A DNA stretch of 49,467 bases, from assembly GCA_028291615.1 (NCBI GenBank), contig JAQGHM010000020.1:1-49467 (forward strand). Direction: 5' to 3'. Made by a program: the position numbers and the translations under genes. This DNA comes from Phycisphaerales bacterium. Lineage in GTDB: Bacteria; Planctomycetota; Phycisphaerae; Tepidisphaerales; Tepidisphaeraceae. Below are positions 16,476 to 27,010 of the stretch, piece after piece (position 1 is the first letter of the stretch; the number at the start of each line of letters is the position of its first letter). The notes under the pieces were generated by a model, which was not told the origin of the DNA, searched no databases, and saw only the letters and a program-made list of their open reading frames with translations.

Positions 16476-17489
16476 CTAAACCTTTTCCACCACTCTCAGC
16501 TTCGCCGACCGGCTCCGCGGATTCCGCAAAACTTCCTCGTCGCCAGGCCCCACGGGCCTCTTCGTCAGCAACCGCACCGCGCCGGTCTGCTCAGCGACCC
16601 GAAACGCCTGCTTTGCCAGCCGATCTTCCATCGACTGAAAACTGATCACCGCAAACCGGCCGCCCTTGTTCAAAAACCGCGGGGCGTTTTTCAACAACGC
16701 CTCGGTGTTTTCCATCTCCTGGTTCACGGCCATCCGCAGCGCCAGGAACGTCCGCGTCGCCTGATCGATCTTCTCTTTCGTATGTCCAATGGCCGAACGC
16801 ACGATCTCAGCGAGTCGCTCTGTAGTGGTAATCGGCGATATCCGGCGCTCCTCCGCAATCTTTCTGGCAATTCGCCGCGAATAACGCTCCTGTGCCAGTT
16901 GATATAGGACGTTCGCCAGCTCCTCCTCCGGCAAAGAATTGACCAAATCCGCCGCCGAACGCCTGATCCGCGAGTCGATCCGCATGTCCAGAGGCGCGTC
17001 CCTGCCAAACGAAAGCCCGTAATGCGGATCGAACAACTGATTGGTGCTGATCCCCAGATCCGCCAAAACCCCATCCACCCCCGAAATCCCCAACTCCCCC
17101 AGCACATCCCCCAACTCCGCAAAATTAGCATGAAACAACCGCACCTCACACTGCGGCAACATCTCTTTCCCCTCCAAGGTGGGGCAGACATTCTTGTCTG
17201 TCTCTTTGTCTTTGAATTGATCCCCTTCTGGTTTCTTGTTTCCGGTTTCTGGTTTCCCCACCAGCCTCTCCCGAGCAAACTCCAAATTCCGAGGATCAAC
17301 ATCCAGCCCAATAAGCCTCCCCGTCCGCCCCAACCGCCGCGCAATCTCCACCGCATGCCCCGCCCGCCCCAGCGTGCAATCCACGATCGTCTTCCCCTCC
17401 GCAGGCGCCAGCGCCTCCAGCACCTCGTTCATCAAAACCGGATCATGTCCGCTCGCAGGCAGTTCCATCCCCGCATCTTCGCTGTGCAT
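16476..17489 (-). CDS. rsmH: 16S rRNA (cytosine(1402)-N4)-methyltransferase RsmH
   Basis: 337 residues. RsmH methylates N4 of C1402 in 16S rRNA using S-adenosylmethionine. Recognised segments: GHDPVLMNEVLEAL, TIVDCTLGRAGHA (SAM site), GRLIGLDVDP, DGVLADLGISTNQL, YGLSFGRDAPLDMR, TRTFLALRMAVNQE, FAVISFQSMEDRLAKQAF and RNPRSRSAKLRVVE. Between FARERL and EVRLFHANF it contains about 35 residues (78-112) absent from other RsmH proteins, encoded by repeat DNA at 17172-17259. The start at 17489 is the first ATG; a second at 17468 is possible because the ribosome-binding site abuts the first one. First gene of the division cluster in this window; no mraZ is seen upstream. Confidence 0.95.
   Translation of the reverse strand: MHSEDAGMELPASGHDPVLMNEVLEALAPAEGKTIVDCTLGRAGHAVEIARRLGRTGRLIGLDVDPRNLEFARERLVGKPETGNKKPEGDQFKDKETDKNVCPTLEGKEMLPQCEVRLFHANFAELGDVLGELGISGVDGVLADLGISTNQLFDPHYGLSFGRDAPLDMRIDSRIRRSAADLVNSLPEEELANVLYQLAQERYSRRIARKIAEERRISPITTTERLAEIVRSAIGHTKEKIDQATRTFLALRMAVNQEMENTEALLKNAPRFLNKGGRFAVISFQSMEDRLAKQAFRVAEQTGAVRLLTKRPVGPGDEEVLRNPRSRSAKLRVVEKV
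17172..17259. repeat. Repeat insertion translated within rsmH
   Basis: Two repeat types lie side by side. A palindrome CAGAC-ATTCTT-GTCTG (17185-17200) sits in a GTGGGG...GTCTC context; next to it is a low-complexity GGTTTCTGGTTT-type tract (about 17227-17256). Together they encode a Lys/Glu-rich peptide (KPETGNKKPEGDQF, KDKETDKNVCPTLEG) in a loop of RsmH where relatives have only a few residues. The frame is preserved on both sides. Confidence 0.7.
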
Positions 17490-17564
17490 CCTTCCCAGAC
17501 AAGGACCAGTATCTCTCTCTGCCTTTCTCTGGGCCTTTGCGGCGCGATTGAGACGCTGATGCCG

Positions 17565-20423
17565 CTACCGCCCCGACAAATCCAGCGCCGGCATCAACCC
17601 GCCCCCCTCCGCCGGCGTCCCCCCGCGCCCCAAAATCAAAAACGAGCTCATCCCACTCCCAATCCGCCGAGGACATTCCTCCACCAGCGTCAGCTCACTA
17701 GTCGCCAGCTCAAGCGAAAACGGCGTCAACACCCCCGCCAAATCGACAGGCGACGGCACGCTCTGATTATTCGACAAAATCACCGAATCTACCGACAACA
17801 CCCGCGCCACCGGATCGATCGTCACCCGCACGTCCCGCCCCCCATTCGTCTGCCCGTCGATCACGCTCCCAATCAGCAAGACCACCGGCGGATCAATCGT
17901 GATCGCCGCCCCCGCACCCGCCGCCCGCGCCGTGATCAAACTGTTCCGCACCGTCAAAACCCCAGGCGTAGTCAGCGTGATGTTCCCCCCATCCCCACCC
18001 ACGGCTTGCGCACTGATCCCCGTGCTTTTCGATTCATCGAGCCGCAACGTCGCCGCCGATACCCCCGCCCGCCGGTCGCTCACCAGAATCTCCCGCGACG
18101 CATCGATCACGATATCCCCCGCCGTCCCCGACTCCGACCGCACCGTCACCCGCCCCCCATCCACGATGCGCACGGCGCCCGCATTCAACATCACCGTCCC
18201 CGCCCGCGCGGCCTGGCTCCCCGCCGAGATCGTCCCCGCGCCACTTACCACTATCTCGCCACCTTGAATCATCACATCCCCACCGCGCCCCGCTCCCGCC
18301 GCACTGTCCGAAAAAATCCCGCCATCGGCGACCGTCAGATCCCGCCGCGCGTTGATCGTCAGCGTCCCCGCTGCCCCCGTCCCCTGCGTCCGCGCCCGGA
18401 TCAATCCGCCGCTGTCCAGCCGAATCGAATCCGCCGTCACCACCAACTCCCCCGCATCCCCGCTCCCCTTCGTCCCCGCATTGATCTGCCCGCCATGAGT
18501 CAACTCGATCGTCCCCGCCTCCACAGTCAACTGCCCGCCCCGACCCGGCGCACCCGTCTCCCCATTGTCCGAAAAAATCCCCGCCTGGTCCACCTTCAGC
18601 GCACCGCTCACTCGCACCGTCAACCGCCCCGCATCTCCCAGCCCAAACGTGCTGTCATCCAGCAGCCCGCCGCTCACCATCGTCAGCGATCCCGCATTCA
18701 CCAGCACATCACCGCCAAGCCCCGTCCCCTGCGTCTGCGAAAAAATTCCCGTCGGCAGCGCCGACATCCCCGCCCCATCCACCTCCAACCCGCGCCGCAC
18801 GTTCAACGTCAACCGCCCCGCATTCCCCGCCCCATCCGTGCTCGTGCTGATCTGCCCGCCGTTCTGCAACCGCAGCGACCGCGCCGCCACCGTCACGTCG
18901 CCGCCGTTCCCCGCTTCGCTGGAACTAAGCGTCTCGCACAAAATCCCCGTGAGCTGATTCGTCCCACCCCCATCGATCACCAGCGACCGTCCCACGCGCA
19001 CGTTGATCGCTCCGCCCGCCCCATGTCCAAAGGTGCTCGCATCGATCGACGCCCCGTTGGCGATCGTCATCGACCGCGCCTTCACGAAGATCACCCCACC
19101 ATGCCCGCCATTGCTCCCCACTCCACCGCCCAGCGCCGAGATCCCCGTGATCGGCGACCCGCCCCCGTCCAGCGTCAGGTCATTGGTGACGCTGATCATC
19201 ACATCAGCCGCCGCCCCCATGCCAAAACTGCTCCCGCTGATCCCGCCGCTGCGCAGGATCTGCATCGAATCCGCGATCACCGCCAACCGCCCCGCATCCC
19301 CCGCCGCCGGCGCGCCCGAGATAATCCCACCCTGGCCGACCACTCGCACAAGCCCCGCCCTGATCGTCAGATCCCCACCGAGGCCCACATCCAGCGCATG
19401 CGTGGTAATCCCAGTCACCCGCCCCGTGTCCGCGTCATCCACGTCCACCGCCCCGGTCGCCCGCACCACCACTGCACCGCCGCGACCCGCCGACGAAGAA
19501 TCCGCCTCGATCGACCCGCCAGCCGTCATCCGCAACGAATCCACGCTCACATCGATCCCCCGCCCCGGCCCCGCCCCCGTCGTGTTCGAATAGAGCGTCG
19601 CCCCATCCGTCATGAACACCGCCCCACCCTGCATGCTGATCCGCCCGCCAACATCCCCGCTGACATCGATGAACGACCCCGTTGAAATCGTGATCGGCCC
19701 CCGCCCCGCGGCGTGGTTCATCGTAATCGCCCCATCCAGGCTCGAAGGATCCATCGAAACCGTAGCCCCCGCCGGCGGCGCGATCAAATTCACCCGCCCA
19801 TCCACCGCCGTCAGTTCCCCCGCCGAAATCTCGATGCCGCCCGCGACGAACGAGATCGCCTTCCCATCCGGCACCGCCAGCGCCCCGCCATCAAACCGAA
19901 TCACCGGCCCAGGCCCCGTCCGTTTCAAAAACCCAAACGCCGCCGGCGCAGCCGATGTCAAAACCCCCGCCCGCGCCGGATTTGCCACAAACCGCCCCCC
20001 ATCCTTCAACCCCACCGAATCCGCCGTAGTCGCCACGAACGACCCCCGCACATCAAGACTTCCATTCGCCCCAAAAACAATCCCCGCTGGATTGATCAGG
20101 TAAACATTCGCTCCATCGATATCGCAAGCCAACCGACCATTAATCTGCGAAGCCGCCCCGCCCGTCACCCGAGCAAGCACATTGTGAATCGACGAACCCC
20201 CGCTAAACGTAGCCGACCCCCCATCCGCCACATCAAACTGCGCAAACGAATGAAACAAATTCCCCCCGCGCACCTGCCCCAGCGAAGAAGGTATCAAAAC
20301 ATCCGGCCCCGCCAGCGTCTGCCGCGCACCCAGCGTCCCATCCGTCCGAACTTGTGCCCGCCCCGACGAGATCCCCAACAGCCACACTCCAAAGCCCAAG
20401 GCAACGCCGATTCGCAATCCCAT
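17565..20423 (-). CDS. Filamentous-haemagglutinin-like exoprotein (two-partner secretion)
   Basis: 952 residues. The start at 20423 is preferred because AGAGGTGA stands six bases upstream and a signal peptide follows (GVALGFGVWLLGISSGRAQ). The TPS domain (about 30-150) is recognised by IPSSLGQVRGGNLFHSFAQF, VLARVTGG, NVYLINPAGIVFG and LDVRGSFVATTAD. The rest is a long run of Gly/Ala-rich beta-helix repeats of the form GGxI...TxGxGxAGxLTV. The end, CPRRIGSGMSSFLILGRGGTP, resembles the terminal motif of filamentous-haemagglutinin homologues of cyanobacteria. Such proteins cross the outer membrane through a TpsB pore and act as adhesins or proteinase-like exoproteins; no TpsB gene lies in the window. 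Lies upstream of rsmH in the same direction but with a 75-base gap. Confidence 0.9.
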   Translation of the reverse strand: MGLRIGVALGFGVWLLGISSGRAQVRTDGTLGARQTLAGPDVLIPSSLGQVRGGNLFHSFAQFDVADGGSATFSGGSSIHNVLARVTGGAASQINGRLACDIDGANVYLINPAGIVFGANGSLDVRGSFVATTADSVGLKDGGRFVANPARAGVLTSAAPAAFGFLKRTGPGPVIRFDGGALAVPDGKAISFVAGGIEISAGELTAVDGRVNLIAPPAGATVSMDPSSLDGAITMNHAAGRGPITISTGSFIDVSGDVGGRISMQGGAVFMTDGATLYSNTTGAGPGRGIDVSVDSLRMTAGGSIEADSSSAGRGGAVVVRATGAVDVDDADTGRVTGITTHALDVGLGGDLTIRAGLVRVVGQGGIISGAPAAGDAGRLAVIADSMQILRSGGISGSSFGMGAAADVMISVTNDLTLDGGGSPITGISALGGGVGSNGGHGGVIFVKARSMTIANGASIDASTFGHGAGGAINVRVGRSLVIDGGGTNQLTGILCETLSSSEAGNGGDVTVAARSLRLQNGGQISTSTDGAGNAGRLTLNVRRGLEVDGAGMSALPTGIFSQTQGTGLGGDVLVNAGSLTMVSGGLLDDSTFGLGDAGRLTVRVSGALKVDQAGIFSDNGETGAPGRGGQLTVEAGTIELTHGGQINAGTKGSGDAGELVVTADSIRLDSGGLIRARTQGTGAAGTLTINARRDLTVADGGIFSDSAAGAGRGGDVMIQGGEIVVSGAGTISAGSQAARAGTVMLNAGAVRIVDGGRVTVRSESGTAGDIVIDASREILVSDRRAGVSAATLRLDESKSTGISAQAVGGDGGNITLTTPGVLTVRNSLITARAAGAGAAITIDPPVVLLIGSVIDGQTNGGRDVRVTIDPVARVLSVDSVILSNNQSVPSPVDLAGVLTPFSLELATSELTLVEECPRRIGSGMSSFLILGRGGTPAEGGGLMPALDLSGR

Positions 20424-20460
20424 CGCATCACCTCTTGCACGGAGTGCGCATTCGCTCGAC

Positions 20461-20479
20461 CGGAAGGCTACAGCCTCCG
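20461..20479. repeat. Imperfect palindrome upstream of the haemagglutinin gene
   Basis: CGGAAGGCT-AC-AGCCTCCG, with a 5-bp core stem AGGCT/AGCCT and one mismatch outward. It sits in the divergent spacer between the haemagglutinin gene and the RusA-like gene. It resembles a dispersed planctomycete palindrome type (recollection). Confidence 0.4.
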
Positions 20480-20526
20480 CTTCGCCGACGTCAATTTTCA
20501 CTCGCACCCACCACCGCTGGTAATGT

Positions 20527-20555
20527 TTGCCCAATATCACCTGAGACGTTATTGT
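20527..20555 (+). promoter_or_regulatory. Possible sigma-70-type promoter for the RusA-like/HEPN gene pair
   Basis: TTGCCC (20527-20532) and TATTGT (20550-20555) are separated by exactly 17 bases in the divergent spacer. Transcription would start near 20562, leaving a leader of about 105 bases before the RusA-like start. Motif agreement is partial, so this is a suggestion only. Confidence 0.3.
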
Positions 20556-20667
20556 GACAGGAGTTACGGCTCAGTCGTCTGCATCCGGTTTGCCAAATAG
20601 CGGGTGGAGACCGTCGATATCCGTGTGAGACCGTTCGCGATCATCGTGGTGGAAGGGAGACGGCGGC

Positions 20668-21072
20668 ATGCACTTAGAGTACGTGGTCGTCGGCGTCCCT
20701 ATATCAAACCAATCCGCAGGTAGCTCGGCCCTTTTGAACTGGCGAGCCGCCGTCGAATCTGAGGCCTCAAAGAATTGGGCCACAACTCCGCTCACAGGGA
20801 AGCTAAAGGCGGTTATAATCAATTTTCACACGGGAGATAAGCCTTCGCTGGACCTTGATAACATGTCCAAACCCATATTGGACGCGATGCAGAACATCGT
20901 TTATCGCGATGACCGCCAGATCAGGCAGGCCGAAATCACTCACGTTCGGATTGATGCCCCTTTCGTTTTTGTCGGAGCGTCAAAGCTCATCGTTGCGATG
21001 GTGCAGGCCGGAAACGAGTTTGTATACATTCGAATTGACGAGCCAACAGATCCCTTCCCTCTGCCAAAGTGA
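20668..21072 (+). CDS. RusA-family Holliday junction resolvase-like protein
   Basis: 134 residues. RusA enzymes are homodimeric, metal-dependent nucleases that cut four-way junctions and are usually phage-borne. The active-site signature is intact: SLDLDNMSKPILDAM gives Asp62, Asp64, Asn65 and Lys68, and VYRDDRQI gives Asp81 and Asp82. A good ribosome-binding site (AAGGGAG, eight bases before the ATG) supports the start. The gene is followed after three bases by a nuclease-fold/HEPN-like gene, so the two form a unit. The base composition is less GC-rich than neighbouring genes, suggesting acquisition. No phage genes are around it. The substrate in this host is unknown. Confidence 0.82.
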   Translation: MHLEYVVVGVPISNQSAGSSALLNWRAAVESEASKNWATTPLTGKLKAVIINFHTGDKPSLDLDNMSKPILDAMQNIVYRDDRQIRQAEITHVRIDAPFVFVGASKLIVAMVQAGNEFVYIRIDEPTDPFPLPK

Positions 21073-21075
21073 ACC

Positions 21076-21759
21076 ATGGATTTCGAACAAGAATTCAATC
21101 AGGTTGCCCAAGCCTACCGCAGCCAAGGCTACGACGTCATTGTCCGGCCCGCCCCCGACGAATTGCCCCCATTCGCGAAGGACTTCCACGTAGAGATCGT
21201 CGGTCGCCGCGGAACTGAGGGTGTCTTAGTTGCGATCAAGAAGAACCGCGACGAGGTGGCTGCAGACGGTAACATGCAGAGATACGCTGAAATAACGGGT
21301 TCGCAACCCGGGTGGCGGTTTGATTTCGCCATCCTGGAGTCAGAGAATCCTCGAGCCAGGGAAATGCGCGGTGCGACCGAGTTTTCCAACGAAGATATTT
21401 CCCAATCACTGCATCAAGCCGAGCAACTAACCCGCACGGGATTTTCGCGGCTGGCGGTAGTCGCTGCATGGGCTTCGCTCGAAGCAGCGATGCGAATGCG
21501 GCTCCGCGCTTCGGGACAGGAAGCAGGTTGGGGCAGTATGCCGCGACAAATGTTGAAGGAACTCTACTCGGCAGGCCTCTTGTCTCCTGAGGAGTTCCAT
21601 CGAGTTGAATTGGCGTCGCAACTCAGAAATCAGATCGTTCACGGGTTTTCGTCGCAGCCCGCCGAGTCTGAAACCGCGGACGCTGCCGTAGTACAACTTT
21701 TGAGCGATATTGCCCGCCGTCTCGCCCGCGAATCCCAGCCGGAACGACAGAGCGCTTGA
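21076..21759 (+). CDS. Protein with degenerate restriction-endonuclease-like N-domain and HEPN-like C-domain
   Basis: 227 residues. The N-terminal part (about 8-90: AYRSQGYDVIVRP, LPPFAKDFHVEIVGRRG, GVLVAIKK, PGWRFDFAI) has the layout of the AHJR-like restriction-endonuclease fold (resembling archaeal resolvases), but the expected PD and E-x-K catalytic positions read VE and A-I-K, so catalysis is doubtful. The C-terminal part is helical (LHQAEQLTRTGFSRLAVVAA onward) with RNQIVH at 184-189, matching the R-x4-H motif of HEPN ribonucleases. Three bases separate it from the RusA-like gene. Its function is unknown; the pairing suggests a nucleic-acid or defence role (inference). Domain calls are by eye. 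Confidence 0.6.
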   Translation: MDFEQEFNQVAQAYRSQGYDVIVRPAPDELPPFAKDFHVEIVGRRGTEGVLVAIKKNRDEVAADGNMQRYAEITGSQPGWRFDFAILESENPRAREMRGATEFSNEDISQSLHQAEQLTRTGFSRLAVVAAWASLEAAMRMRLRASGQEAGWGSMPRQMLKELYSAGLLSPEEFHRVELASQLRNQIVHGFSSQPAESETADAAVVQLLSDIARRLARESQPERQSA

Positions 21760-21792
21760 TCGCGGTGGCGTCTTGATCGAGGCGGAACTCTC

Positions 21793-22410
21793 ATGCGAAT
21801 CCCGAATCTGTTCACATTCCTACTGGCGATCTCCGCCCTTTTGGTCTCGGCCGCCAGCGCCAAACCCACCCCCTCCCAGGACGGCTCCGCCCCCCGCGCC
21901 GCCCTCCTCATGTACGACAAACTCGTAGGCCCCAACGAATCCGAGAAAGCCCTCCCCCTCTACTACGCCGCCGCCACCCGCGAGCGCGCCTTAGCCGCAG
22001 TCCTCGCCAAATGCGACGGCGCGCTCGCCAACCTCCGCAAGCAAGCCGCCGAAAAATTCGGCCCCGACATCGCCGACGCCATGCTTCACTCCGTCGACGC
22101 CACCACCACCGAAGACATCAACACCGCTAAAATCACCGTCGCCGGCGACACCGCCGCCGTCCTCTTCCCCAACGCCCAGCGTCCTACCATGATGGTCTAC
22201 ATCAAAGGCGAATGGAAAATCTCCGTCAATTCCCTCCTGCAGGACCTGAAAATCTCCCCCAAAACCTTCCGCCAATCCCTCGCCAAAGTCGCCGCCGCCG
22301 CCAACCAGACCGCCGCCAAAATCGAGCAAGGCCAATACACCACCCCCGAAGACGCCAGCAAACATCTTCTGGAAGCATACAAATCCGCCTTCCCCCCCAC
22401 CGCCAAATAA
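21793..22410 (+). CDS. Secreted protein of unknown function
   Basis: 205 residues with a clear signal peptide (FTFLLAISALLVSAASA). The mature part is helix-rich and alanine-rich; KITVAGDTAAVLFP and MMVYIKGEWKIS suggest a small beta-rich core like that of NTF2-type domains, but no family is recognised. GAGGCGGA stands at a suitable distance before the ATG. 33 bases separate it from the upstream nuclease/HEPN gene, but the high GC and export signal suggest it is not part of that unit. Confidence 0.7.
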   Translation: MRIPNLFTFLLAISALLVSAASAKPTPSQDGSAPRAALLMYDKLVGPNESEKALPLYYAAATRERALAAVLAKCDGALANLRKQAAEKFGPDIADAMLHSVDATTTEDINTAKITVAGDTAAVLFPNAQRPTMMVYIKGEWKISVNSLLQDLKISPKTFRQSLAKVAAAANQTAAKIEQGQYTTPEDASKHLLEAYKSAFPPTAK

Positions 22411-22429
22411 CACGCGCACACCATTATCG

Positions 22430-22494
22430 GCTCAGCTTGCTGAGCGCGTCCCACACCGTATCAAGGCATATGCGCCCAATACGCCGCGGTGTGG
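22430..22494. terminator. Two stem-loops in a convergent spacer
   Basis: GCTCAGC-TT-GCTGAGC (22430-22445) is followed by an 8-bp stem CCACACCG/CGGTGTGG (22451-22458 and 22487-22494) with a 28-base loop. They lie between the ends of two convergent genes (22410 and 22550), a natural place for a bidirectional terminator. No T-tract is present, so termination is inferred. Confidence 0.4.
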
Positions 22495-22549
22495 AACAGG
22501 ATCCTCTTGCCAAGCTCCAGCCGACCGGCCTTCAAGCGTCACGCTCCCC

Positions 22550-26344
<3,795 letters not shown>

Positions 26345-26487
26345 CACTGTCCACGATAGGGCGGCGGCGGGGGAAGGGCAAAAGGGGGGGGATGGATGAT
26401 CCATCTCATCCCTTCTTCGCTGCATGCCTCAACGCCTTCGTGCCTTCCGGCCCAGATTGCCCCTCCCGACGCTGCCCGTGGCCGCGC

Positions 26488-26493
26488 TATAAT
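26488..26493 (+). promoter_or_regulatory. Consensus -10 box before the EncFtn gene
   Basis: A perfect TATAAT in a very GC-rich context (CGCGCTATAATCGCGCC), 30 bases before the start codon. No good -35 box is found at 16-18 bases upstream (TTGCCC at 26457 is too far, 25 bases). Transcription would start close to 26500, leaving a short leader with GGAG. Confidence 0.45.
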
Positions 26494-26523
26494 CGCGCCA
26501 CCTTTAGATTGGAGCAAAAAACA

Positions 26524-26838
26524 ATGGGATTCGACCAATACCATGAGCCCCCCGACGAGCTGCCCAAGGAGACGCGAACCTTCGCGCGGATGATCGCGTC
26601 GCTGATCGAGGAGGCCGAGGCGATCAACTGGTACGAGCAGCGCATGGCGGTGGAGACCGACAAACAGGCCAAGGCAATCATGGCCAACGCGCAGAAGGAG
26701 GAGTTCAAGCATTTCGGGATGGACCTGGAGTTCCTCCTGCGCACCAAGGACGATTGGCGGACGGAAATGAAGACGATCCTCTTCACCAAAGGCGACATCG
26801 TCGAACGCGGCGAAGCGGCGGAGGAGCAGGTGGATTGA
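26524..26838 (+). CDS. Encapsulated ferritin-like protein (EncFtn family)
   Basis: 104 residues. EncFtn proteins form decameric rings with ferroxidase sites at subunit interfaces and normally sit inside encapsulin nanocompartments to oxidise Fe(II). The site is complete: Glu30 and Glu32 with Trp36 and Tyr37 (SLIEEAEAINWYEQR), and Glu60 and His63 (QKEEFKHFGMDLEFLL), each two less than in the Rhodospirillum rubrum protein. GGAG lies nine bases before the ATG. The protein ends soon after ILFTKGDIVERGEAAEEQVD, with no evident encapsulin-targeting peptide, and no shell gene is adjacent. The next gene downstream is unrelated. Confidence 0.9.
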   Translation: MGFDQYHEPPDELPKETRTFARMIASLIEEAEAINWYEQRMAVETDKQAKAIMANAQKEEFKHFGMDLEFLLRTKDDWRTEMKTILFTKGDIVERGEAAEEQVD

Positions 26839-27010
26839 GGTTTTGTGGTGCGGCCGTCCCGGCTGCTCTTCATTCATTGCAACGGAAGCGGCCGTCGTTC
26901 GGGGCGGGCAATTGAGTATTGGTAATCGGCCGCTGCCGCTAACATATGCCTTTGGCGACGGTAGAGTGAGGCGGAAGACCCGTGCGGCGACGACTGCCAC
27001 CATCCATCTC

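Noticed and set aside
17022..19685. An 887-codon open frame on the plus strand
   Set aside because: It runs opposite to rsmH and the haemagglutinin-like gene, both well supported, and its translation is an Arg/Pro/His-rich sequence typical of an antisense frame in GC-rich DNA.
20820..20826. TATAATC within the RusA-like gene as a promoter
   Set aside because: It lies in the coding region, with no fitting -35 box and no gene start at a matching distance downstream.
26843..27010. Longer N-terminus of the DUF1549 protein from a TTG codon
   Set aside because: It would place about 56 non-family residues before the signal peptide; a GTG directly before the hydrophobic segment is more plausible.
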